Below, piece after piece: positions 5,763-15,443 of a stretch of DNA of 64,000 nucleotides. Both the position numbers and the translations under genes were made by a program. The stretch comes from an uncultured Bacteroidota bacterium (GTDB taxonomy: Bacteria > Bacteroidota > Bacteroidia > Chitinophagales > Chitinophagaceae): NCBI GenBank assembly GCA_903837525.1, contig CAILUU010000052.1:1-64000 (forward strand), written 5' to 3'. The notes beneath the pieces were generated by a model. That model ran no database searches. It was given only the letters and a program-made list of their open reading frames with translations, and was not told where the DNA came from. Within the stretch, counting starts at the first letter, position 1; every line of letters starts with the position of its first letter.

Positions 5763-8420
5763 ATGAAAAAATTTAAATTTATTGCAGGCATCGTTTTTTT
5801 AACATGCTTATCCTCAGTAGTTATTGCGCAAATGCCAGGTGGTATTAGAGGCGGTGGCCAAAGTATGAATGTTGGACGCTTTTACGGAAAAATTATAGAT
5901 GCAAACGGAAAAGGGGTTGAATTAGCCTCGGTGCAATTAATCCAAAACAAAATGGATACCGTTACAAAAAAACGTAAAGATGTTGTAGTTGGAGGTATGC
6001 TTACAGACAGAAGAGGTGAATTTACGTTAGAAAATTTGAATGTAATGACAGCATACAAATTAAAGATAACTGCCATAGGCTATAAAGCTATTGAGCAAAA
6101 AGCTGCATTTGAAATGAATATGGCTAATGCTAAAAATGGGGATATGAGTAGTATGTTAAATGCTGTTGATAAAGATTTGGGTAATATTAAAATAGAAGTG
6201 GATGCACAAGTTATGCAGGGTGTTGTTGTTACCGCTAGTGCCCCAGGCCTTGTAATGAACATTGATAGAAAAGTATTTAATGTAGAAAAAAACTTAACTA
6301 GTGTAGGTGGTACAGCTGTTGACGTTATGAAAAATGTACCCAGTGTAAATGTAGATATTGACGGCAGCGTAACCTTACGAAATGCTGCACCACAAATTTT
6401 TGTTGATGGAAGACCAACTACTTTATCTCTTGATCAAATACCAGCAGATGCTATTTCCACTGTGGAAATTATTACTAACCCTAGCGCTAAATTTGATGCT
6501 AGTGGAGGCGGTAGTGGAATATTAAATATAGTTTTAAAGAAAAACAGAAAAGCAGGTTACAACGGTAACATAAGAGCTAGTATTGATAGTAGACCTAGGC
6601 CTGGCTTTGGTGGAGACTTTAATGTTAAACAAGGAAAAACAAATTTATCGGTTAATGCTAACTTAAATACCCGTAAATCGTTTAGTTGGGTAAATAGCGA
6701 TCAAACTTTAATTTCACCAAACTCTAAAACAATCATTAATCAAAATAACGGCCCAATTAGTAAAAGTATATTTGGTTTTGGACGAATTGGTTTAGATTTT
6801 TTTATTGATAACAGAAATACAATAACAATTGGGGGAAGTTTTGTAAGAGGTCAATTTAAGAGTAATGATTACATAAATATTAGTAGAGATACCCTATTTA
6901 ATTCTGGCTCTATCGTAAATGAAGGAGGTTATAGAGCTACAGACAATATAGGGGATTTTAGAAATATTGGTGCATTAGCTAGTTTTAAACACAATTTTGC
7001 TAAAGCCGGAAAAGAGGTTACAGCAGATGTAAATTTTAACACCTTCAAGAACGATAATACAGGTGATTTTTCTACACAGATAGGTAATTTAGTATCGTCA
7101 TCAATTCCACCAACACTATTTGAACAAACTTTGGGTGGTGGTAAAACAAAATTCTTAACCGCACAAACCGATTTTGTAAACCCAATTAACGCTAAAAGTA
7201 AAGTTGAGATGGGTGTACGTGGGGCATTTAGAGAATTTGAAAGTTTTAATTATAATTATAGAAAAAATAATATAAACGCCCCCTTCATCATTATACCAAG
7301 TTTTAGTAGTGATTTTAAATTTACAGACATAGTTTTAGCTGCTTACACCACTTATAGCCTACAAGTAAAGAAATTTACCTATCAACTTGGTTTACGTTTA
7401 GAGAGCTCTGAATACGACGGAACTTTACTGACTACTAATGAAAAGTTTTCAAACCAATTTCCGGTTAGCCTTTTTCCAAGTGCATTTGTAACCTATAAAA
7501 TTGCAGATAAGCAAGATGTACAATTCAATTACTCAAGAAAAATTAATAGACCTAGTTTTTTTCAATTAATTCCTTTTTATGACTATAGTGATCCTCTTAA
7601 TATTAGTGTTGGAAATCCTGAGTTGATTCCAGAGTTTACCAACCTTGTAGAAATAGGTTATCAATATCAAATAAATAAAAATCATAGTTTTTTAGCCACG
7701 GCTTACGGAAGAATTACGAATGATTTAATTACACGTTATCAATATAAAGACGTCAACATTCTCGATCCTAGTAAAGATTCTATAGCTTACAACTCCTTTG
7801 TAAATGCAAACAATGCAAATACTTTTGGTTTGGAGTTAACCAGTAAGGATAAAATAAATAAGTGGTGGGATTTAACTGCAAACCTAAACCTATTTAATAC
7901 CACACTTAAAACCGGTGCAATTGTTGGCGGAGGTAAAAACAGCCAATTTAGCTGGTTTGGTAAACTAAATAACACCTTTAAACTACCTCAAAATTATTCT
8001 ATCCAATTAAGTGGCGATTATCAAGCAAAAACTATTTTACCAGCTGGTGGCGCAGGAGGCGGTGGTGGTAGAGGTGGAATGGGTGGAGGCTTTGGAGGCT
8101 TTGGTCAAAGCCAAAGTGGAGCACAAGGTTTTATTAGACCTAATTATGGGGTAGATATTGCTATTAGAAAAGATTTTTTAAAAAACAATGCCGCATCCTT
8201 AACCTTACAAGTGAATGATATTTTTAGAACAAAAGTAAATGCAACATTTGCAGAGAGTGACTTTTTTATACAAGATAATTTACGTAGAAGAGATCCTCAA
8301 GTTTTACGCTTAAATTTTGCTTGGCGTTTTGGTAAAATAGATATGTCGTTATTTAAACGAAAAAATATGAAAGGCGAAATGGAAGGTATGCAAAATGCCT
8401 CACAGGGTATGGGCCAATAA
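5763..8420 (+). CDS. TonB-dependent receptor, OMP_b-brl_3 type, with CarboxypepD-like N-domain
   Basis: I place the start at the ATG at 5763, not 24 bases upstream, because it opens directly with a signal peptide (MKKFKFIAGIVFLTCLSS, ending IAQ). The 885-residue protein has a carboxypeptidase-regulatory-like beta domain (GKIIDANGKGVELASVQL). A plug follows (GTAVDVMKNVPSVNVDIDG, then QIPADAISTVEIITNPSA), and then a long outer-membrane beta barrel ending in FAWRFGKI. Barrel proteins of this type import unknown ligands using TonB energy. A glycine-rich loop near residues 760-785 (AGGGGGRGGMGGGFGGFG) interrupts the barrel late and may be an extracellular loop. It is followed by a bidirectional terminator shared with the convergent HMA gene. 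Confidence 0.9.
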   Translation: MKKFKFIAGIVFLTCLSSVVIAQMPGGIRGGGQSMNVGRFYGKIIDANGKGVELASVQLIQNKMDTVTKKRKDVVVGGMLTDRRGEFTLENLNVMTAYKLKITAIGYKAIEQKAAFEMNMANAKNGDMSSMLNAVDKDLGNIKIEVDAQVMQGVVVTASAPGLVMNIDRKVFNVEKNLTSVGGTAVDVMKNVPSVNVDIDGSVTLRNAAPQIFVDGRPTTLSLDQIPADAISTVEIITNPSAKFDASGGGSGILNIVLKKNRKAGYNGNIRASIDSRPRPGFGGDFNVKQGKTNLSVNANLNTRKSFSWVNSDQTLISPNSKTIINQNNGPISKSIFGFGRIGLDFFIDNRNTITIGGSFVRGQFKSNDYINISRDTLFNSGSIVNEGGYRATDNIGDFRNIGALASFKHNFAKAGKEVTADVNFNTFKNDNTGDFSTQIGNLVSSSIPPTLFEQTLGGGKTKFLTAQTDFVNPINAKSKVEMGVRGAFREFESFNYNYRKNNINAPFIIIPSFSSDFKFTDIVLAAYTTYSLQVKKFTYQLGLRLESSEYDGTLLTTNEKFSNQFPVSLFPSAFVTYKIADKQDVQFNYSRKINRPSFFQLIPFYDYSDPLNISVGNPELIPEFTNLVEIGYQYQINKNHSFLATAYGRITNDLITRYQYKDVNILDPSKDSIAYNSFVNANNANTFGLELTSKDKINKWWDLTANLNLFNTTLKTGAIVGGGKNSQFSWFGKLNNTFKLPQNYSIQLSGDYQAKTILPAGGAGGGGGRGGMGGGFGGFGQSQSGAQGFIRPNYGVDIAIRKDFLKNNAASLTLQVNDIFRTKVNATFAESDFFIQDNLRRRDPQVLRLNFAWRFGKIDMSLFKRKNMKGEMEGMQNASQGMGQ

Positions 8421-8436
8421 TATATTTTCACTAAAT

Positions 8437-8472
8437 AAAAAAGAGTTAACGTTTAAACGTTAGCTCTTTTTT
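8437..8472. terminator. Bidirectional terminator between TonB receptor and HMA gene
   Basis: Arms at 8437-8451 and 8458-8472 (A-run, GAGTTAACG, then CGTTAGCTC, T-run) pair almost perfectly with one G-T wobble. The A- and T-runs on the two sides allow termination in both directions between convergent genes. Confidence 0.85.
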
Positions 8473-8473
8473 A

Positions 8474-8839
8474 TTAATTCTTTTTGGGGAGTGTTGCAGG
8501 ATCTGGAATTTTACAACACTTAGGTAATCTTTTATAGGCTGTTTCTTCAGCTTCAACATCATCTGCTACGTATCCAAGGTTTGCTATAGCTGCCTTTAAA
8601 TTTTCTTTATTGGTTCTATCCGTTAGATAGGTAAAGGTTATTTGTTTCTTTTTAGCATCAATTTTAATAGTTGTAACCCCTTCTTCTCTTGATAAAAGTT
8701 GTTGTAATTTTTCAACACATTCATCGCATTGTTGCAACGTAGGTGTTTTAATGATGACCTTTTCGCTCACTTTCATTTGTGCAGCGGCTGATAAGATAAA
8801 GCCTAATAAGGCCACAAGTGTACATTTTATATTTTTCAT
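8474..8839 (-). CDS. Exported heavy-metal-associated (HMA) domain protein
   Basis: The 121-residue product has an N-terminal signal peptide (LVALLGFILSAAAQ) and one ferredoxin-like HMA domain. Its metal loop, TPTLQQCDECVEKL, carries a CxxC pair (Cys38 and Cys41 approximately), followed by the family's hydrophobic GVTTIKIDAKKKQITFTY strands and AIANLGY. Stand-alone exported HMA domains bind soft metals such as copper(I), but here the CxxC sits in a shifted context, so metal binding is inferred. The C-terminus adds a second cysteine pair (LPKCCKIPD). It is convergent with the TonB receptor and only 12 bases downstream of pyrE, so it may be read with pyrE. Confidence 0.8.
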   Translation of the reverse strand: MKNIKCTLVALLGFILSAAAQMKVSEKVIIKTPTLQQCDECVEKLQQLLSREEGVTTIKIDAKKKQITFTYLTDRTNKENLKAAIANLGYVADDVEAEETAYKRLPKCCKIPDPATLPKKN

Positions 8840-8851
8840 AAGTTTAAATTA

Positions 8852-9484
8852 TCAAATTCCGTTCCAACCAGATGGGTTGGCTTGCCAATTTAACAAAGTA
8901 TTTTGTTGTTCGGCAGTTACAATACCTTTTTCAATAGCCAGCTCAATTAATGTTTGATAATTTGTAAGCGATTTGTAGGGAATTTTAGCAGCAGTAAATG
9001 CTTCATCTGCTAAAGCAAACCCATAATTAAAAATACTTACCATGCCCACTACTTCTACCCCTGCAGCTTTTAACACATCGCAAACTTGCAAACTACTTTT
9101 TCCGGTACTAATTAAATCTTCTATAACCAATGCTTTTTGTCCTGCTTCATAAAACCCTTCTATTTGGTTGCCCAAGCCATGCTCTTTAGGTTTTGGACGA
9201 ACGTATATGTAGGGCATTTTTAGTTGATCTGCTGCCATAGCTCCCCAAGCAATACCGGCTGTAGCTACTCCAGCTAAAATATCGGCTTGTGGAAATTGCT
9301 CGAAAATTACATTACACATTTCACTTTTAATAAAATCTCTTATGTAAGGAAAAGATAAAACTTTACGATTATCGCAATAAATAGGGCTTTTCCAACCACT
9401 TGCCCAAGTAAAGGGTTCGTATGGACTTAATTTTATTGCATTACTTTGTAAAAGTTTTTCGGCAACAGCTTTTTCATTTGTCAT
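8852..9484 (-). CDS. pyrE: Orotate phosphoribosyltransferase
   Basis: This enzyme joins orotate and PRPP to give orotidine 5'-phosphate in pyrimidine synthesis. The ATG at 9484 (MTNEKAVAEKLLQ) is preferred to the upstream codon at 9535, which would add 17 hydrophobic residues and overlap the divergent Nudix gene. The 210-residue protein shows WASGWKSPIYCDNR for substrate binding, DILAGVATAGIAWGA, the mobile PKPKEHGLGNQIEG loop and the PRPP motif ALVIEDLISTGKSS. All are standard for the family. No other pyrimidine gene is adjacent. Confidence 0.95.
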   Translation of the reverse strand: MTNEKAVAEKLLQSNAIKLSPYEPFTWASGWKSPIYCDNRKVLSFPYIRDFIKSEMCNVIFEQFPQADILAGVATAGIAWGAMAADQLKMPYIYVRPKPKEHGLGNQIEGFYEAGQKALVIEDLISTGKSSLQVCDVLKAAGVEVVGMVSIFNYGFALADEAFTAAKIPYKSLTNYQTLIELAIEKGIVTAEQQNTLLNWQANPSGWNGI

Positions 9485-9527
9485 GTAGCAAATTTGTGGT
9501 TTCAATTTTAAAAACAGAAATTTTATT

Positions 9528-10154
9528 ATGCACATTAAAATATATTTCGATACTAAACCTGTTTTTTTATGTACAGAACTTACGCCAGAGCTAACCGAAA
9601 TTTTACACCATCCTGATGCTGTTTTTATAGATGAATTTTCGGTAAATGCTATTAAAAGCCTATTACACGAAATTATAAAACCCCAGTTTCATGCAGGGGT
9701 AGTTTTACATACTAATTTAAACGAGTTAAAAAAGACTTTTTTCAAAAACTTTACACAAATTGAAGCTTCTGGGGGTATTGTAGAAAATGAAAAGCATCAA
9801 CTTTTATTTATAGAACGATTAGGTGTATGGGATTTACCTAAAGGTAAAATTGAAAAAGGCGAAAAAGAAGAAGAAGCTGCAAGTAGAGAAATTGAAGAAG
9901 AAACAGGGGTAAAAAATCTTACCCTAAAAAATAAAATTGGCGAAACCTACCATACCTACAATGCTTTTGGAAAAAATTTTATTAAAACAACACACTGGTT
10001 TTATTTAATTTGTAAAAATGATCAACAACTTACTCCACAAACAGAAGAAAATATTACTGCAATACAATGGGTTCATAAAAATGAACTAGATATTCAATTG
10101 AGCAATACCTACCCTTCTATAAAAGATATTTTAAGCAGTTTTTATAAATCATAA
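9528..10154 (+). CDS. Nudix hydrolase
   Basis: The 208-residue protein carries a complete Nudix box, G-x5-E-x7-REUxEExGU, at residues 106-128 (starting GKIEKGEKEEE and ending REIEEETG). It has an N-terminal extension of about 80 residues before the domain, a layout common in Bacteroidota 'NUDIX domain' proteins. Substrate cannot be read from the sequence. It is divergent from pyrE, with 43 bases between starts, and its 3' end overlaps the convergent lptD by 13 bases. Confidence 0.92.
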   Translation: MHIKIYFDTKPVFLCTELTPELTEILHHPDAVFIDEFSVNAIKSLLHEIIKPQFHAGVVLHTNLNELKKTFFKNFTQIEASGGIVENEKHQLLFIERLGVWDLPKGKIEKGEKEEEAASREIEEETGVKNLTLKNKIGETYHTYNAFGKNFIKTTHWFYLICKNDQQLTPQTEENITAIQWVHKNELDIQLSNTYPSIKDILSSFYKS

Positions 10155-12832
10155 AAATACCTTGTTCTATTAATTTTGACATCTCTTAGTATGCCCGATT
10201 TTGGGCTAATACTAATATTAAAATAATTATTTCCTCTACTTGCCGACAGGTTCATACTAAGTTGCCAACAATGCATTTCTCTTGATAAATACATGCTTAT
10301 TAAACCTAATTCTTTTTGTGTAATATCAAAAGAGCCATTTAAACCAATTTGCCATTTAGGGGTAAGATTTAGTGAGCCTCCGCCACTAATATTCTGACTA
10401 AAATCTGTTCTATACCCCACAAAATTTGTATTTCGTGTTCTATTAAATTGCAACGAATAGGCAAAATTTACACTCCAAGGAATATTAAAATTTGCAAACT
10501 GCCCAGGATTATTGGTAATATATGCTGCCTCTTGCTGATATTCATCCAATGGCATACCACTTATAGGATTGGTAAGTGTTTGTTGATTAGTTAGTGGGTT
10601 GGGCTGTGTTTGTTTTTTATCGCCACCCGAAAAAGAACTTGAAACAGAAATATTACCACTTGTAAGTGTACCCAAACTCCAAGGTTTTTTTGCCCAAATT
10701 AATTTATCAATAAAATCGCCATTTGCATTGGTTTGATAAGGCATTGTACTGGCATTAGCATTAATAGAAATTTTATCAAACAAATTTGTTCTAAACGAAA
10801 TAGATAGTGGCGAAATTTTAAATGAATCTTGTAAAAAATTATAACCTCCATTTATACTAAACCCATCAATTAAGGTTACTTTTTTTATAGCCTCGGCACT
10901 GGTATCTTTTTTATCTTTAACTTTCATTTGTAATACATTATCAATACCAAAGCTTAAACCACCAAACTTACCCTGACCAAAGCCTCCAAAAATACTTCCA
11001 TCGTAAATTGAAGCAGAAATTTTATTACCAAACGTATCTATTTGAAAATTTTGGAACGTTTTTCTGTTCATATCGGGTTTATAATTAGCACTTATACTTG
11101 GGCGTATTTCATGCCGTATGGCTTGTATTTTACTTTTCTTTTTAAAGCCAATCATTCCAAAAATACGAGTAGTAACGCCCATGCCAAATTGCATTTCTCT
11201 TGCTGTATAAATGCCTTTTTTTACTACAGTATCTACTTTTCTTGTAGTAGCATTCCAGGTACGTAATAGTTGTTGTTGAAACCACCTTTCTTGATAACTT
11301 ACATTTGGTGCAAATTGAAATGCACCAACAGCAGGTAAGGATAAGGTAATAGGCACCGTATGGTTAGCTCCCCATTGTAACTTTTCAATAAATTGCTTGG
11401 CAATGTTGCCAGCAGTATCATAAAAAGAAGATAGACTTTTTGCATTGGTATTTAATGCTATGCCTATATTTTCGTACCATTTATACTCTCCTACTCTTTC
11501 CTCTTTTCTAAAAGGGAAAAGTGTATTTACATTAAAAGCTACATCGGGTAAATTTATTTGTATAAATTTTAAGTTTACATTTTGTTGATGGTTGGCAGAT
11601 ATAGAAAGATTGTAGGGCTTATCTTTCCAAACTTTTGCATAGGTTACGGAGGAACCAAAATTATTATTAAACCTGCGCTGTGGACTATTAGGCACCGCTT
11701 GATTAAAACGGCTACTACCTGCATTTACATTAGCACTAAACGAAACTCCAGGTCGGCTTTTGGTGTCGGCACTATGGTTCCATCTAAAATTAAATCCCCG
11801 GTTTCCACTTTTATCTAAATCTCTTAAGTGCTGAATATCTAAACTAAAATCGCCTCTATACCTATATAATTTATAATAACGTGGACTAATATTCGCCGTC
11901 CATCCTCCATAGGAGTATAAGGTACCTCTGGTAACAACATCCCAGTTTTGATTGATCACTTTATAATAGCCAATACCTTCCAAAGCCAAGCCCAATTCGG
12001 CATTAGCTGTAAAGGTTGGTGCAATTAAACCGCTATGTCTTCCTTGGCTTAATGGATAAATACCAAAAGGTAAAACTATGGGTACGGGTACCCCTTCAAA
12101 CTCTGGGTGTACAGGCCCAGTAAATGCCATTTTTTTATTAATAAATTTTACTTTTTTACTTACAAAAGCAAAGTGTGGAGTGTCTAAATTACAAGTGGTA
12201 AATCTTGAGTAATTGGCATAAAAAACATCAGCACTTACTTTTTTAATTGTTTTAGCATACACATACATTTCGCCTTGTTTAGTATAGGTACCTTTAGTAA
12301 GTCCTTTTCCAGTTTTCATATTAAAGCGAATGGTATCGGCAACGGAATTAAAATCGGCTTGATTAAATACTGGCATACTAACCACATTACCATTACTATC
12401 TTTTACTAAATAAGCACTTACTAAACTGGTGTTTTGGTCAAACTCAATAAGTGGAGCAACTAATTCATTTTCACTGTACTTAACTTTTGTTTCTTTCCCA
12501 TATAAAATCATTTTTTTTGTTGGGATATCTAATACCATAGAATCATCGGCATGATAAACTACTGGAGCATCTAGCGAATCTTTTGATATTCGATATTGAA
12601 TAGTATCTATTTTAGGAACAATAAGGGTATCCAATTTTTTTATAGCCGTGTTTTTTTGGGATAAACTATTGGTAGTGCTTAATGCTTTAGGAATAGTATC
12701 TTTAACTAAGGCAACATTACTTTTTTGTTGAGCATAAACGGTATCCTTTGTGCACAATGTTAAAATTGCAAACAGCAATAGCCATACGCTTCCAAAAAAA
12801 TATTTTGCCTTACCTTTGTGCCTATCGTTCAT
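10142..12832 (-). CDS. LptD-like LPS-assembly outer membrane protein
   Basis: LptD forms the outer-membrane pore that inserts lipopolysaccharide. Starting at the ATG at 12832 (MNDRHKGKAKYFFGSVW) gives an 896-residue protein with a signal peptide ending VYAQ; an upstream ATG at 12856 only adds eight residues. It has an OstA-like jelly-roll segment (VVYHADDSMVLDIPTKKM, KVKYSENELVAPLIEFD). The conserved barrel entry follows (TTCNLDTPHFAF, VPIVLPFGIYPLSQGRHSGL), then a long barrel. The nearby OstA-like gene and the distant lptE at 35.6 kb complete the outer-membrane side of the pathway. It is divergent from the amidase. Confidence 0.9.
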   Translation of the reverse strand: MNDRHKGKAKYFFGSVWLLLFAILTLCTKDTVYAQQKSNVALVKDTIPKALSTTNSLSQKNTAIKKLDTLIVPKIDTIQYRISKDSLDAPVVYHADDSMVLDIPTKKMILYGKETKVKYSENELVAPLIEFDQNTSLVSAYLVKDSNGNVVSMPVFNQADFNSVADTIRFNMKTGKGLTKGTYTKQGEMYVYAKTIKKVSADVFYANYSRFTTCNLDTPHFAFVSKKVKFINKKMAFTGPVHPEFEGVPVPIVLPFGIYPLSQGRHSGLIAPTFTANAELGLALEGIGYYKVINQNWDVVTRGTLYSYGGWTANISPRYYKLYRYRGDFSLDIQHLRDLDKSGNRGFNFRWNHSADTKSRPGVSFSANVNAGSSRFNQAVPNSPQRRFNNNFGSSVTYAKVWKDKPYNLSISANHQQNVNLKFIQINLPDVAFNVNTLFPFRKEERVGEYKWYENIGIALNTNAKSLSSFYDTAGNIAKQFIEKLQWGANHTVPITLSLPAVGAFQFAPNVSYQERWFQQQLLRTWNATTRKVDTVVKKGIYTAREMQFGMGVTTRIFGMIGFKKKSKIQAIRHEIRPSISANYKPDMNRKTFQNFQIDTFGNKISASIYDGSIFGGFGQGKFGGLSFGIDNVLQMKVKDKKDTSAEAIKKVTLIDGFSINGGYNFLQDSFKISPLSISFRTNLFDKISINANASTMPYQTNANGDFIDKLIWAKKPWSLGTLTSGNISVSSSFSGGDKKQTQPNPLTNQQTLTNPISGMPLDEYQQEAAYITNNPGQFANFNIPWSVNFAYSLQFNRTRNTNFVGYRTDFSQNISGGGSLNLTPKWQIGLNGSFDITQKELGLISMYLSREMHCWQLSMNLSASRGNNYFNISISPKSGILRDVKINRTRYFYDL

Positions 12833-12920
12833 AGTTGTTGTGGCAAAAATAGCCAATATAACAGAATGTAAATGTGAATAATAATTATAATTACTAACCC
12901 CCTCATAAATCTTTTAGACT

Positions 12921-14267
12921 ATGATAAAAAACAAAGTGCTTGCTTTAAGTTTTTTTGCTGCTTTGCATTTGTTAATATTTTCTAGTGCTTTTGCCCAAGT
13001 TCCTAAAAAAATAAAAACCATTATTGTAGATGCGGGGCATGGTGGTACAGACGTGGGAGCCTCGGGGCAATACGAAAATTCAATGAGGTCCAAAGAAAAA
13101 GATGTAACCCTTGCCATATCCTTAAAGTTGGTGGCTGAGTTAAGAAAACAATTTCCAGAAATTAATGTAGTACCTACTCGTACCACAGATATTTACCACT
13201 CGGTAACAGAAAAAGCTAAAATAGCTAATGATAATAAAGGCGATTTGTTTTTATGTATTCATGCAGATAGTGGACCATTAAAAACAGGAAAAAGACAAGT
13301 GGGTACAAGGGAGGAAACTAGGTATAAAATAACCTACACTGGCAAAGGAAAAAGAAAGAAAAAAATATCAACCCCATATAGTGTAACCGTTCCTGTTTAC
13401 GAATATTTTAAAATTCCTTTAACCAGAAAAGGCACAAGTGTATGGATTTTAGCCCCACATAAGGCAGCTAGTAAAACCTCGGCAATACAAAAAGAATTTG
13501 ATGAAGTAGATTTTGAAAATGTAAATGCTGATACTAGTTTTAAACCACTAAAAACAACCTCACCAGAGTTTAAAACCTTAGCTAATATTTATGCAAAGCG
13601 TTATTTTGAACGTAGCGATAGATTGGCAACTATGGTTAATGACGAAATTGCTGAAACAGGCAGAGAAGCATTGGGGGTTTTTCAACGACAAGTGGGTATA
13701 TACGTATTACAAGCTACTAATATGCCAGCAATATTAGTTGAAACGGGTTTTATTAATACGCCCGAAGATGAACACTATATTAACAGCCCACAAGGGCAAC
13801 AAGAAATTGCCGAAGCAATTACAGCGGCGGTAAAAACATACAAAGATCAAGTGGAAAAGCAAGTAAGTGTGCCTAGTAACGAAAACGCTTTACCAAAAGA
13901 AGATACCCCTACCCCAGTTGCTATTAGTAGCCGCCCAGTAAAAGAAACAAAAGCTATTCAAGTAAAAAACAATACGGTTAAAATTGATATTTTAGATGAT
14001 GCTGAACTTGATAATGATATTGTAACTGTTTACTTTAATAAAGCTTTAGTTGTAGATAAAAAAGTACTAACTGCAAAAGCATTTAGTTTTATTGTAAATT
14101 TGATAGAGGGGAAAACAAATGAATTGGTTTTATATGCCGAAAATTTAGGAGCAATAGCACCTAATACAGCTTTGATGATTATTAATGATGGAGTAACCAG
14201 GTATGAAGTAAAGTTGAGTAGTGATTTTAAGAATAACGCCTCAGTAAAGTTTGAACTAAAGAAGTAA
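12921..14267 (+). CDS. N-acetylmuramoyl-L-alanine amidase (Amidase_3)
   Basis: The enzyme removes stem peptides from the glycan chains of peptidoglycan. The 448-residue protein has a signal peptide (ending SSAFAQ) and an Amidase_3 domain: VDAGHGGTD with zinc His40, a conserved Glu in SKEKDVTL, LCIHADSG with a second zinc His, and MPAILVETGFINTPEDE with the catalytic glutamate. An insert of about 90 residues in the middle (basic, GKGKRKKK) separates the zinc histidine from the last motifs, as in AmiC-like enzymes with a blocking helix. A beta-rich C-terminal extension (about 345-448) follows. The MCE-domain gene starts 19 bases after its stop, so they are probably co-transcribed. Confidence 0.93.
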   Translation: MIKNKVLALSFFAALHLLIFSSAFAQVPKKIKTIIVDAGHGGTDVGASGQYENSMRSKEKDVTLAISLKLVAELRKQFPEINVVPTRTTDIYHSVTEKAKIANDNKGDLFLCIHADSGPLKTGKRQVGTREETRYKITYTGKGKRKKKISTPYSVTVPVYEYFKIPLTRKGTSVWILAPHKAASKTSAIQKEFDEVDFENVNADTSFKPLKTTSPEFKTLANIYAKRYFERSDRLATMVNDEIAETGREALGVFQRQVGIYVLQATNMPAILVETGFINTPEDEHYINSPQGQQEIAEAITAAVKTYKDQVEKQVSVPSNENALPKEDTPTPVAISSRPVKETKAIQVKNNTVKIDILDDAELDNDIVTVYFNKALVVDKKVLTAKAFSFIVNLIEGKTNELVLYAENLGAIAPNTALMIINDGVTRYEVKLSSDFKNNASVKFELKK

Positions 14268-14286
14268 TAAAAGTGGAATATTTACT

Positions 14287-15306
14287 ATGAAGATATCGAA
14301 CGAAACAAAAATAGGTGCTTTAACTGCCATTGCTATTACAATGTTAGTAATGGGTTTTAACTTTCTAAAAGGTAAAACTTTCTTTAGTAAAAATCATAAG
14401 CTCTTTGCAAAATATACAAATGTGCAAGGCTTACTAAAAAGTAACCCAGTATTTGTAAACGGGATGCAAGTAGGCTCTGTGTTTGATATACAAGCCAATG
14501 AAACCATGAAAGAAATTGTAGTAACTATTAATCTTACTAAGGAAGTTAACTTACCTATTAATTCAGTGGCAATTATAAACCCAAACCCACTAGGCACCAC
14601 AAGGATTGACATAAAATTAGGAGATGCTACTACACATTTAAAAAAAGTAGATACAATTAAAACCCAAGCCAGTGTTGGTATTATGGATGCTGCATTAGAA
14701 AGAATAGATCCTGTTTTAGGGCAAGTTAAGGGTGCGGTAAAGTCGTTAGACTCTGTTTTAGCAAACATAAATAGTGTGGTAGATGCAAATGCAAAAGCAA
14801 ATATTCAAGTTATGTTATTTAATCTAAATAAAACAACAGCTAGTTTAACATCATCATCAGCATCTTTACAAACCTTATTAAATACCCAAACAGGCGCTCT
14901 TGCAAAATCGTTAAATAATGTAAGCTCTTTTACGGGCAACTTAGCCAACAACAACGATAAGCTAACATCAGTAATGAGTAATTTAGATAAAACCACAGAA
15001 AGCTTTAGCAAGTTAGATGTTGAAAAAACCTTGACTACTTTAAATGGTACAATAACCGAATTAAAAAATACTATTGGAAAATTAAACACCAATACTGGAA
15101 CAGCAGGCATGTTGCTTAATGATACAAAACTTTATAATAATCTTACGGCCACATCAAACAAATTAAATTTATTGTTAGATGATTTTAAAACAAATCCTAA
15201 ACGATATATTTCGTTCTCGGTTTTTGGTAAAAAAAATAAAGGCCCCATGTTAATGGTTCCGTTGCCCGATACGGTTAATGCACCATATATTAACCTTAAG
15301 CAATAA
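14287..15306 (+). CDS. MlaD/MCE-domain lipid-transport protein
   Basis: The 339-residue protein is anchored by one N-terminal helix (about residues 9-27, IGALTAIAITMLVMGF) and has an MCE domain (YTNVQGLLKSNPVFVNGMQVGSV, then ITINLTKEVNLP and NPNPLGTTRIDI). A long helical and coiled-coil-like region rich in Asn, Thr and Ser follows, with repeated 'L-x-x-T-x-x-S/L' patterns. MCE proteins form rings that carry phospholipids between inner and outer membranes with an Mla-type ABC transporter; no permease or ATPase gene lies next to it here. It is translationally close to the amidase (19 bases). Confidence 0.9.
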   Translation: MKISNETKIGALTAIAITMLVMGFNFLKGKTFFSKNHKLFAKYTNVQGLLKSNPVFVNGMQVGSVFDIQANETMKEIVVTINLTKEVNLPINSVAIINPNPLGTTRIDIKLGDATTHLKKVDTIKTQASVGIMDAALERIDPVLGQVKGAVKSLDSVLANINSVVDANAKANIQVMLFNLNKTTASLTSSSASLQTLLNTQTGALAKSLNNVSSFTGNLANNNDKLTSVMSNLDKTTESFSKLDVEKTLTTLNGTITELKNTIGKLNTNTGTAGMLLNDTKLYNNLTATSNKLNLLLDDFKTNPKRYISFSVFGKKNKGPMLMVPLPDTVNAPYINLKQ

Positions 15307-15443
15307 TAAATGGTGTGTAGTGAACCGTCAAAACCCTAACTAGTGTACTTATTACTTTGTACTAATTACTCGTTTAAAACTTTACCATTCTTTTATAAAA
15401 TTATTGTGCAAATTGCATACTATAAATTAAAGAGCATATTGCA

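Noticed and set aside
11042-11818. Two plus-strand ORFs of 74 and 78 codons opposite lptD
   Set aside because: They lie within a conserved gene on the other strand with no start-site support or recognisable domain.
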